Positions 53,557-62,605 of a DNA stretch of 64,000 nt are shown here, in pieces (positions within the stretch are counted from its first letter, which is position 1; every line of letters begins with the position of its first letter). The position numbers were made by a program, and so were the translations under genes. Below the pieces are notes generated by a model. It was given only the letters and a program-made list of their open reading frames with translations, had not been told where the DNA came from and searched no databases. The stretch is taken from positions 1 to 64,000 of the forward strand of contig CADWAF010005181.1 of assembly GCA_902984215.1 (NCBI GenBank), read 5' to 3'. The DNA comes from Willaertia magna. Its lineage: Eukaryota > Heterolobosea > Eutetramitea > Acrasida > Naegleriidae.

Positions 53557-55278
53557 TTACATAAAATCACTTGCTACCAAGATGGTAGTGTTTTTTGTTT
53601 GTTTCATTAACATATTCTTTGTATTCTTCTTTGTTTGAAATAAATAAACTAAATTCAAATCATTTTCATTAGTATCCAATTTAATATCATCTAAAATTGG
53701 TAAAGAATTACCAAAGATTGAAATTTTACATGGTTCATTAATTTTCTCATTCACTTTAAATGTATTTTGTACAAACTTTGTTAATAATTGTTCATTCTCA
53801 TGATTTTGTTGGAAAGTAATAAATTTAGTATTTGGTATAAAAATGGAATTTAAATAAAAATATAAATTTGAATAATCTAAAATAGTAATATTATTACTAT
53901 AAATTAAACTATTTTGAATAATTAAATTAGTGTAATGCATTGCACAAATATTACCAAAAATAGAACATTTTTTTAATTCCATTTTAGCTTGTTGTGTTCC
54001 TAAAATAGAATGATTCCATTGTCCTTTAAAATTACATTCATCTTCACATACAACATTTCCATTAAAAGAAACATTTAAACCATTCTTTCCACCAATAAAA
54101 TTACATTTCTTAAAATGTACATTTGTATCATTTCCACAAATCCAAGTACAATCATATTCAGTTGGTAATTGTTGATTTTCATTATTAATTTCAAAAGAAC
54201 AATTTTCTAAAATAGTTTGTCCACTTAAAAATTGAACATTATTCATTGACATTATTGATTCATTAAGGTCAATTCTACCCTTTAAAGAGTTACTGTTTTG
54301 GATTACTTGATTTGTATTTTCATTACTATTTTGATTATTATTATCATTTCTTATATTTGTATAAAGTATAAATTTAATATTTTTAACAAATAAAAATGGA
54401 GCATTAAAACAAATTAAAGGTTGATGGTTGATTGATTCATTTTCATGTAATAAAATAATTTCAGTTGGACTATCAGAAGATCCAATGAATTGAATGGAAT
54501 GATTTACAAATAAAGTATTTGAAATAAAATGTTTACCAGGTTGAATAAAGATAGTATCTCCAGATTTTGAAATTAAAAGTGCTTGTTCAATAGTCATTCT
54601 ATTATGCATTATTCTTTTTTTAGAAATATCTACACTTGAAGGAGATTCAATAGTATAAGTTGTTGATTGAAGAGAACAATGAATCATACAATCATTCATT
54701 AAGGAATAATTTTGATTATAAAATTTATCATCATTTATGGAATCTTCCTCTTCCTCTAAATCTTGATTTGGATTATAACTATCTGTTTGATCGCTAAAAT
54801 CATCTTCATCTCTTTCCAATAAAGTTTCTCTGCCTGTACTAAGGGCAGGTGAACTTTTTTTTTTTAACAAATAATTTAATTTAAATGGTTCAATAAATAA
54901 ATAAACTTACCTACTTAATTGACCAGTATATTCTAAATAGGCTTGATTTAAAGCATCAATCCATTCAGATTGTAAATAAACAGAATCACTCCAAAATAAA
55001 AATGTACGTTTATCACTAGGTACTTCAATACAATTTGTTAAATTTACGGATCCAATTTTTTTTTTAAATTCCACTTGTAAATTACTTTTATTTACATTTC
55101 CTTTTAAAACAATACTTCCTTTATGTTCTTCATCATTTTCATTTGAAAAGTAAAATAATTCATTGGCCATTAAAATACAAAATCTTTTTTTAACACTTCT
55201 GTAGGAACCTCCTTGTTTATAGAGCCATCCACTCTTTTTGAATTTTGGATGGTCTAATAGAAATTTTACAGATGGCAT
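53557..55278 (-). CDS. PH domain plus right-handed beta-helix protein, two exons
   Basis: The exons are 54911-55278 and 53557-54853, separated by a 57-bp intron (GTAAGT..AAAAG) at phase 2; 554 residues. Exon 1 is a pleckstrin-homology domain: KKSGWLYKQGGSYRSVKKRF, CILMANELFYF, and the C-terminal Trp helix SEWIDALNQAYLEY. Exon 2 begins with an acidic linker, then a series of beta-strand turns of the pectate-lyase/beta-helix kind (DTIFIQPGKHFISNTLFVN, IQFIGSSDSPTEI, FLFVKNIKFILY, ENCSFEI, FKKCNFIGGKNGL). Such helices occur in F-box and sugar-binding or hydrolase proteins. A PH lead would place it on membranes. No catalytic acids can be pointed to, so it may be a scaffold. I know no family with this exact pairing. 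Confidence 0.85.
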
Positions 55279-55400
55279 AAGTAGTTGAGCTGGTTATTTT
55301 TTTTTAATTATGTGATGGATGACTTTTTGAAGGGAATGACAAGCAGCGAAAATTTTCGTATTTAAAAAAATTTACAATTAATTGTAAATTATAAAATCAT

Positions 55401-55487
55401 AGGACCGACCGTGGATTGAACACGGGACCTACAGATGGTTTGCAATACACATTGCAATCTGCTGCTCTACCACTGAGCTATCGACCC
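55401..55487 (-). tRNA. tRNA-Cys (anticodon GCA) with a 15-bp intron
   Basis: The cloverleaf reads on the minus strand from 55487. The acceptor GGGTCGA pairs with TCGGTCC, with two G-T pairs, and the discriminator is T, as usual for Cys. The D arm is GCTCAGTGGTAGAGC, the T arm CCGTG-TTCAATC-CACGG, and the anticodon stem GCAGA pairs with TCTGT. The loop TT-GCA-A precedes a 15-base intron (55437-55451) in the canonical place after position 37. The intron contains TTGCAA, which can pair with the TTGCAA of the anticodon loop, as expected of pre-tRNA introns. Confidence 0.93.
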
Positions 55488-55568
55488 ACTGTTTTTGATT
55501 AATAAAAGGCCAAATAAGGAGCCAAAGTAATAGGGTTTTGTTTGTCACCCATTTTAAATATGACAGCA

Positions 55569-55594
55569 GCGTGGATGGTTTAGTGGTAGAATGC
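55569..55594 (+). pseudogene. tRNA-Gly-like 5' fragment
   Basis: The sequence GCGTGGATGG followed by TTTAGTGGTAGAATGC looks like the acceptor strand, D arm and start of the anticodon stem of a eukaryotic tRNA-Gly. No matching T arm and no TCCACGC acceptor partner follow downstream, so it is a truncated copy or a chance match. It lies 82 bp from the tRNA-Cys gene, on the opposite strand. Confidence 0.45.
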
Positions 55595-55650
55595 AGTGTT
55601 TTTGTTCCAAAGGTGGGAAAACAAATTAAAAAGTTGTACTAGAATTCTGT

Positions 55651-56886
55651 TTATATTAAAATTTCATCCAAACAATCTTTTACAATATTATCTAATCTAT
55701 AAATGTACAAAGTTTTATCTAAACATAAAATAAATAATCTATTTTTATCATAACTTATACTAACTATCAATGTATTACTAATATCTTTTTTTGGTAATAT
55801 CTCAATTGGAACTAATTGATAATCATTTTCTTCTTCTTCTTCATTATTTTCTATTTTTGTACAAATCATTTTAAATAAAATAACTTTTGTATCATTTTGT
55901 TTAGCTAAACAAATTAAATTTAATTCTGGAATAATTTCAAACAATGTTATTCTATCTAAAGAATCAATAGCCCAATTAGGTACAACACCATAAGCTCTAG
56001 TTGGTTTAAAAAACAATTTATAGTAAATTTTACTTAAATTATAATTTAATAAGTAAATATAATTTTTTGTACCAATAAAAAATAGATTATCCTCTTCCTT
56101 ATCTTTTTTAAACATTGAAACTTCCATTATTGTATTCTGATTTGATATAATTGAAGAGGAATAATATTTTCTAAAGTAACGTTTAGAAAGTCTTTTTCCT
56201 AACCAAATCCAATCTCCTTTTAAAAAGGAACTTTCATACAAAATTTTTCTTTCATTTATATCCCAAATTTTACAAGTCCCATCAATAGAACAACTTAATA
56301 ATCTGTTTTCAGAATAACAATCTAAATGAGGTAAATTATGTTTATGTCCAATTAATTGAAAATTTTCAATTGTTGTTGTAGTGTTATTTTCTTCTTCTTC
56401 ATTTTCTTGTTTATTTTCTAGTTGACTTTCTTCAAGTTTTAAATTTTCTTTTAAATGTTGAATTTTAATGATATGACTATTATCTCCAATTGCAGTTATT
56501 CCATTAAATAAAGAAATTGACCATGTAGATTCATTTCCATTTTTAAATATTTCAATTAATTGAAAAGAATCTTCAATTTTTGAGAAATTAATATTTTTCT
56601 TTAAATAATAAACTAAGCCATTTTCCCCAACAATTAAAATATATAAATCTTTATATTTTGTAATATAATTAATTTCGGAATGTAATGTAAATTGTTTAAT
56701 TAATTTAATTTTATTAATATTTAATAATAAATAAATAAATATATTATTTTTAGATCCTATTATTATATATGGATGTATTACAGCTAATGTATTTAATTTA
56801 AATAGTAAAGGCTCATATTTTTCTACAACATTTTCTAATTCTAAATTCCAATCAATGGTAATAGGTTGTTTGTGTAAATTGCTCAT
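55651..56886 (-). CDS. WD40-type beta-propeller protein (411 aa)
   Basis: The protein has a clear WD unit, IGHKHNLPHLDCYSENRLLS with CSIDGTCKIWDINERKI, and several weaker propeller blades (IIIGSKNNIFIYLLL, LYILIVGENGLVYYL, NLFFIGTKNYIYLLN, RLFILCLDKTLYIYRL). I do not recognise the specific family. The propeller would act as a binding scaffold, and the acidic patch ENNEEEEENDYQLV is a surface loop. It lies in tandem with the thioredoxin-UBX gene on the same strand, with 158 bp between them. Confidence 0.7.
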   Translation of the reverse strand: MSNLHKQPITIDWNLELENVVEKYEPLLFKLNTLAVIHPYIIIGSKNNIFIYLLLNINKIKLIKQFTLHSEINYITKYKDLYILIVGENGLVYYLKKNINFSKIEDSFQLIEIFKNGNESTWSISLFNGITAIGDNSHIIKIQHLKENLKLEESQLENKQENEEEENNTTTTIENFQLIGHKHNLPHLDCYSENRLLSCSIDGTCKIWDINERKILYESSFLKGDWIWLGKRLSKRYFRKYYSSSIISNQNTIMEVSMFKKDKEEDNLFFIGTKNYIYLLNYNLSKIYYKLFFKPTRAYGVVPNWAIDSLDRITLFEIIPELNLICLAKQNDTKVILFKMICTKIENNEEEEENDYQLVPIEILPKKDISNTLIVSISYDKNRLFILCLDKTLYIYRLDNIVKDCLDEILI

Positions 56887-57044
56887 TTTTTTGTTTAGTT
56901 TTAAAAATTTTGCTTTCCTAATTTTTACATTTTCCTTATTGTTGCAACAAGAGTCTTTTAGAAATTGTAAACGTTATGTATTATCAATCTTATTTCTTTA
57001 CAAAATTAAAATAAATTATTTTAAAATACAAAATTAATTACAAT

Positions 57045-58699
57045 TTATTTAGTACGAGAACAAACCAATTGGCCTCTAGGATGTAAACCTTCTTGTTCCA
57101 ACGTGTTATTTAATAAATTACCAGTATATGTCTTTGGTGGTACACCAGGTGATACTAAAGTAAAAGCAGTACTATTAACTAAATTAGCAACATGAGCATG
57201 AACCATTTTAATTGTATCAGTTGGCTTAAATTTAGCTGTAATTGTATTACCATCTAATAATCTTACTCTTATTGCACTTTCTGTTGGTTGTTGTTTTACT
57301 GTAGTGCTACTTGAACTTGAAGTTGTAGTTGTTGTTAAGGCTTGTTGTTGCTGTAAAAGCTCTACGCCAGCCTTGTAAGCTTTTAAGCCATTCTTTTGTA
57401 GTAATTCTAATTCTTTTTTATATTGTTCAACATCTTGTGTTTTACCTTCTTGTGTAGCTCTTTCAATTTTTCTTTTTAATTTATCTTCTTCTAATAATTG
57501 TTTCATTTTCATCTTTTCTCTCTTTTCTTCTAATTTCTCCTTCTTATGAGCTTCAATCTCTCTTTTCTTTTGTTCTTCTTTATATTTCTCTACAGCTTCA
57601 AGAGTTTGTTTACCTTGTAATCTACGACTCTTTTCACGTTCAATTTGAGCTTGTTTCTCTTGTTCCTCTAATTTCTTTTTATTTTCTAATCTTTTTTTAG
57701 CTAATAATTCTTTTTGTTCTTGTCTACGTTTTTCTTTTTCTTCTTCAGTTTCAATTTTATATTGAATTGGTGAATCAATATCTTCATCATCTTGATGTTC
57801 TAATAACCATTCAATACATGATTCTCTAGTTGCTGGTTGATTTACATTTATCATTGCTTTTAATGCTCTTAATTTTGGAAATTCCATTTCTAATAATTCT
57901 GTTAAAACTGTTTGATCAACTGTTTTTTCTAAATGTTCTAATACTTGTTCTTGTGTTAATCCTCCTTCATTTGATGTTTCTGTTGTAGTTTCATCTGTCA
58001 TCTTATTTTCATCCTTTTTCTCTTCTGTTGTTGTTGCAGTTGTGCTACTACTAGTACCAGTAGAAGATGAAGAAGAGCTTGAAGTTTTAGCTTTTTTCAA
58101 TTGTTGTTCTTTAATTGACATTTCAATAGCCTTTTTCATTTCTTCATCTAGTTCATCAACTGAATCATCAATCATCTTATTATTAGTTTGTTCTTCTTTT
58201 GGCTTAATAGGTCTATCTTGAGCCCAAGGGTTTTTATATACTTGACCAGCTAAACTATCACCTCCACCTAATGTTTTACCTGATCCAACAAAGGCTTGGA
58301 AAGTATCTCCATATTCTTGAATTAATTTTTCAACTTTTTGAATATCTGCTCCGACAACTGAAGTTAATTTTGTATTATTTTTATAAAGTACAAAAGTTGG
58401 CATTGCTTTGACGCCTTCCTTTCCAGCAATTGCATTATGTTTATCTACATCTACTTTTAAGAAGATTACATTTGAATATTTTTGTGATAAACTTTCAAAC
58501 ATTGGTTTGACCATCATACAAGGTCTTAATAAAATTATTTGTTATTTTCCGAATACAAAATTTAAATTTTTAATTGTGAAAAAAGAAATACAAACCCACA
58601 CCAAGTTGCATAAAAATCGACAACAACAAGTTTACCTGTTGAATTACGAAGATATCCTCTAAATTCGTCTTCTGATCGTACTTCCTTAACTCCAGTCAT
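57045..58699 (-). CDS. Thioredoxin-UBA-UBX fusion protein, two exons
   Basis: The exons are 58596-58699 and 57045-58524. The 71-bp intron (GTTTGT..TAAG) falls inside the active site and, when removed, gives TWCGPCMMVKP, the intact CxxC of a thioredoxin domain (residues 1-105). The product has 527 residues. A UBA domain ([35 protein letters not shown]) resembles that of UBXN1. A long charged helical region ([19 protein letters not shown] and on) follows, and the C-terminus is a UBX domain ([34 protein letters not shown]). UBX domains bind p97/Cdc48 and UBA binds ubiquitin, so it should be a p97 adaptor carrying a redox-active head. The donor GTTTGT is less usual, but the phase and the active site both support it. 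Confidence 0.92.
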
Positions 58700-59525
58700 T
58701 TTTTAAAAAATATTTGATCAAAACCTTTTGGAATACAAGTTATTTTTAAGTTTCATTTTTTGTAACAAAACCATTTACGATGAAAAATGCAGAACCAAGT
58801 ACTGGAGGTGCGGCACAGCAAACTTTTCCGGTTTGCATCAACGAAGCAATGAATTTAAAATTAATCAAGCTTCGTTTCCCATGCAATAAATAAAGCAGGT
58901 ACTTGAAACTGCAATTCACCTCTCTTGGGCTTCGATCAAAATCTATGCACTGCATTCGTCTAAAATCTCATTTCGATCTATAAATATATCTTTCTTTATT
59001 TTTAGTTGCTGTAAAATTAGTAAACTGCATTGTAAAGTACACCTTCATTAAACTTCCGTACCCCGTAAAGGCTATAAAAATCGACTCCAAAAAGCCAAAT
59101 AAAATCCAACTTCAAAAAAAAATCTCAAACAGATTTTGCATTCTCTGCAAACAGTTTAAACCGCAAAACATCGTTTTTCATTAGTCCGAAGCATTTCATT
59201 TGCTTTTTTACTAGTCCTAATACACTCGTTAATTAGTGCAGTGCGTTCAATGCTAAAGTTCTTCAAAGTTAATTGCAAGAAGGACCTCAATTTCAATAAT
59301 ATTAATAATCATACTTATTAATCACTTCGTTTGTTTTCATCAAACCTTACGAAACCATTTGTTTTTTGTAAATATACATTAAAAATCAATGGAAAATTGC
59401 TTTTTTAATAGCAACAAACAATTAATTTTATATAGTTTCTAATTACTTACCACATCATCCCTTATTTTAATATATTTTTATATATTATTCTATTTTCAAA
59501 ACATTCCTATATCCATTATAACAAG
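58700..59525. promoter_or_regulatory. Upstream region of the divergent Trx-UBX and GNAT genes
   Basis: An 826-bp gap. Its part 58760-59300 is richer in G+C than most intergenic DNA here. It holds an ATG-to-TAA frame of 69 codons on the minus strand (58746-58955, MQCIDFDRSPREV) with mixed composition, which could be a small gene, an upstream reading frame of the Trx-UBX transcript or chance. No RNA gene is recognised. Confidence 0.45.
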
Positions 59526-60392
59526 ATGCCTTGCGACTTCACTACTGAAACTGTTATTACTACTATTGGATCCCAACCTATTAATACTTCTCAACAAAAG
59601 GAAAATGCAATTGTAGCAAAGAATACCACCAATACAACTACTGCTACTACCGATAATACCGCAATTAATGAAGTACCAACTACTACTTTATCTCCAACTA
59701 TTAATGCAGATCAATACGAAATTGTTACCTTTACTGAAGATTACATTCCTCAAGTAGCTATTGCATTTTCGGTTATTTTCTCTCAAGAAGAACCTTTATG
59801 TATGGGAACCTTAACTACTCCAATGCATTATTATAACTTTGCCTTGCAATATGTTCAGAAATGTGCTCAAGCAAAATGTTCTCATTTAGCAATCGAAAAG
59901 AACTCTAGAATGGTTGTTGGCTTCCATCTTTCTCATGATTATGATACTTGGGTTGAACCTCATGATAATGACGCTGGAATTATTACTCAAGGAAAACTTG
60001 TAGATCGTTTACATGAGATTTATCATGAAGAAGAAGAGGAAGAAGGACAAAAACAAAGACCAAGAAATGAGAAGGTTTTAAAGATTTGCTCAACAGGTGT
60101 TTATAGTTTTGCTAGAGGACTTGGCTTAGCAAAAAGAATGTTAGAAGCAAATTTAAAGTTAGCTAAACAACAAGGCTTTTCTAAAGTAATTGTTGAATGT
60201 ACCGGTGTTATCTCCCAAAGTATTTATAAGAAGAGTGGATTCCAAGAAGTTGCCCGCGTTTATTACAAGGAATACGAAATAGAAGTACCTCATGTCGAAG
60301 AAGGAAAGATTACTGGAGTTAAAAAGATTAAACCTTTTATTAACATTCCTGCTCCACATGAGTTCATCAACTTGGCCATTAAGGATTTATAA
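59526..60392 (+). CDS. GNAT-family N-acetyltransferase
   Basis: The protein has 288 residues, with a T/N-rich leader of ~60. The fold then reads YEIVTFTEDYIPQVAIAFSV, EEPLCMGTL, and HLAIEKNSRMVVGFHLSHDY. Next is the acetyl-CoA-binding stretch STGVYSFARGLGLAKRMLEA (R-G-x-G-x-A) and the final SKVIVECTGVISQSIYKKSGF (Y-x-K-x-G-F). These are motifs A and B of GNAT enzymes. An acidic insert (HEEEEEEGQKQRP) splits the core. The substrate is unknown; the leader and the late EYEIEVPHVEE resemble small-molecule (polyamine or arylalkylamine-like) acetyltransferases more than the histone type, which is only an impression. It converges with the NmrA gene. Confidence 0.85.
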   Translation: MPCDFTTETVITTIGSQPINTSQQKENAIVAKNTTNTTTATTDNTAINEVPTTTLSPTINADQYEIVTFTEDYIPQVAIAFSVIFSQEEPLCMGTLTTPMHYYNFALQYVQKCAQAKCSHLAIEKNSRMVVGFHLSHDYDTWVEPHDNDAGIITQGKLVDRLHEIYHEEEEEEGQKQRPRNEKVLKICSTGVYSFARGLGLAKRMLEANLKLAKQQGFSKVIVECTGVISQSIYKKSGFQEVARVYYKEYEIEVPHVEEGKITGVKKIKPFINIPAPHEFINLAIKDL

Positions 60393-61076
60393 GCTTATTA
60401 TTAATAGGATTATGGTCATGTGGGATGAATGGGTGATGATGGTGAATGAGCCTAACTAATCTTTATATATCACTATTATTTCTGTATTATTTGTACATAT
60501 ATTAAGTTTTGCTTAGGATTTACCACATTTAGTTTATATTTCAAAACCACAGTTTATATTTTCACGTATGCATTATTTGCTGCACTTTATATTTAAAGCC
60601 TCAGTTATTTGGTTTAAAAGGCTTAATATTTAAAATAATTTATTCATCATCATCCTCTACTTCTCTTTTACTAACATATCCTTTTTACAACATTTATGTT
60701 GTATTCTATATTTTGTAAATATTTTAGTAATAAACATATATATACAACTAACTGTTATTGTCGTTTCCAACCATTTCAATAAAAATTGGTTTTCAAAACC
60801 AAGACAAAGAAGGTTGAAAATTTAATGGGCATTGACAAGACCTTTTTGTTAACACAGAGCAAAATGATAAGTGGGATTTACAAAATGTCATTTGTGCAAC
60901 CCCTTATAGAAAACCAAATAAAAAGTTTTATATTTATATTATAAATTGTTTATTATAATTTTAAAAATGTTTTGCAGACCTGTTATGAGCTCTCTTCATA
61001 AAACCATGGGTGCAGTGGGTTATAAGTAGCAGAAAATGTAATCTAAATTCAATAATTATTATCTAAAACAGAAGAA
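60393..61076. other. Intergenic region between convergent genes
   Basis: A 684-bp gap with T- and A-rich sequence typical of 3' flanks. I see no coding frame, tRNA or clear hairpin. It holds the transcript ends of the GNAT and NmrA genes. Confidence 0.5.
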
Positions 61077-62006
61077 TTAGAAATAATGTTTATGTTCCTC
61101 AATAAAGTTCTCCAAAGATCTTGGCTTTTTACCAGTCACAATTTGATAATCACCATGTACATTGGCAGTACTTCCATTCAACTTATACATTTGAAATAAT
61201 CTCACCAATGCAAATACCATAATTGTTGGCAAGAATTGTTTCAAACTTTCAGCAAATTGAAATTCATCAATTCCAATCCAAGTGACCTTCTTTCCAATTG
61301 AATTTGAAATAATTTCAGCAACTTGCTCATAATTCAAGGATTGAGGTCCTGTAATGTTGTAGGTTTGTCCACTGTGTTTTTCAGGTGCTTCATTGAGAAT
61401 GTGAATTGTTAAATCTACAATGTCTCGGACATCAACGTGGCTGATTTGATAGGCAGGTCCGTGGTCTTGCTTTGGTTTGTAAAAGACTGATTGCTGCTTA
61501 ATACTAGGCAAGTCATCTCTCAATATGTTTTGCATAAATAGATTAGGTCTTAATATCACATAGGAAACATTCGTATTTAAAAGAGCCTTTTCAATTACTT
61601 TCTCAGAATCACCATGATATTTAAACAAGTTATTAGATTCCAAATCAACGGAGGCTCCTAATGCAGAGAGTCTAATGACTTGTTTGAGAGTATTGGGTGA
61701 TTGTGACAAGACTTTTGCAAGGAGTTGTCCTTCAACTTTTGGTTGATCTGGTCCACTAAGTGTCAAGACAAACAATCTTTCAATGTTATCAAAAGCACTG
61801 TCTGGGATAGATTGAATGTCATCCAAATCTCCAGAAATATATTCAATGGCAAGATTAGTAAGCTTGGAGAATTCATTTCGTGCCTTTTCAATATCTCTTA
61901 CCAGAAGTTTAATATTGTTTGTGAAATTACTTTCAGACAAGGATTTTAACAAGTGTTTGCCAATAGTGCCAGTGGATCCAGTGATGAAGATGTTTGTGTT
62001 GGACAT
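61077..62006 (-). CDS. NmrA-type atypical short-chain dehydrogenase/reductase
   Basis: The protein has 309 residues and no intron. The N-terminus NIFITGSTGTIGKHLLKSL is the NAD(P)-binding Rossmann start (G-x-x-G-x-x-G). NIKLLVRDIEKARNE and VILRPNLFMQNIL are typical of NmrA/azoreductase-like proteins, as are SHVDVRDIVDLTI and YNITGPQSLNYEQVAEIIS. There is no classical Y-x-x-x-K catalytic pair in the usual place. Members range from NADP+-sensing regulators to quinone or azo reductases, and these are widespread in bacteria, so bacterial origin is possible but not shown. The base composition is slightly less AT-rich than its neighbours. Confidence 0.85.
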   Translation of the reverse strand: MSNTNIFITGSTGTIGKHLLKSLSESNFTNNIKLLVRDIEKARNEFSKLTNLAIEYISGDLDDIQSIPDSAFDNIERLFVLTLSGPDQPKVEGQLLAKVLSQSPNTLKQVIRLSALGASVDLESNNLFKYHGDSEKVIEKALLNTNVSYVILRPNLFMQNILRDDLPSIKQQSVFYKPKQDHGPAYQISHVDVRDIVDLTIHILNEAPEKHSGQTYNITGPQSLNYEQVAEIISNSIGKKVTWIGIDEFQFAESLKQFLPTIMVFALVRLFQMYKLNGSTANVHGDYQIVTGKKPRSLENFIEEHKHYF

Positions 62007-62605
62007 TTTTTTTGTTGATTGATTGCAAGGTAGTACTGGATGGCAAATTTATTAAGGTTTGAATTTTCTTTTTTCTGTACTTAGTAAAACATTAAATCGG
62101 CCGATTTTGAGCACGCATTTTCTTTTATCCATTACTGCTGCAAACATTAAATAAATTATTATTATAATTTTTTGTTTTTTTTAATGTGTAATAAATATTA
62201 ATTAAGTTAAATCAAAATATAATAAAACAATTTTATTGAGTGGGGACTCTGAAGAAAATATTGCCTTTGAATTAGAAGATTTGTATAATGTTCAAGATTT
62301 AGTAATTGATACTCCAAAAAGATATTGCATTAAAAAATATTCTTTTCATTCACCATAAACAAGTAATACAATTTTTACAATAAGTGTCCACACGGTTGTA
62401 AAATGTGACTTCTTTCATTTTCAAAACAAACAGGACACGCTTGCAAGAAAGGTTAAAAGTCTCCTTTTAACCTTAGGAAATGAAAATCAATAAAAAATTG
62501 CTTGCTTTTACGACTATTACAAAGGTTAATCGTTGCCGGACTGTTTCTAATTTCTAATAGACAGTTAGTACTATAGCAATTAATACCCAATCATTTTTAC
62601 AAAAA
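62007..62605. other. Intergenic region with a short coding-like remnant (62206-62358)
   Basis: A 599-bp gap between divergent genes. On the plus strand 62206-62358 is open for 50 codons without an ATG and ends in TAA. It contains SEENIAFELEDLYNVQDLV and DTPKRYCIKKYSF, which reads like protein sequence. It may be the last exon of a lost gene or chance. The remaining sequence shows no gene; 62380-62560 has mixed composition and is the probable promoter of the F-box gene. Confidence 0.35.
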
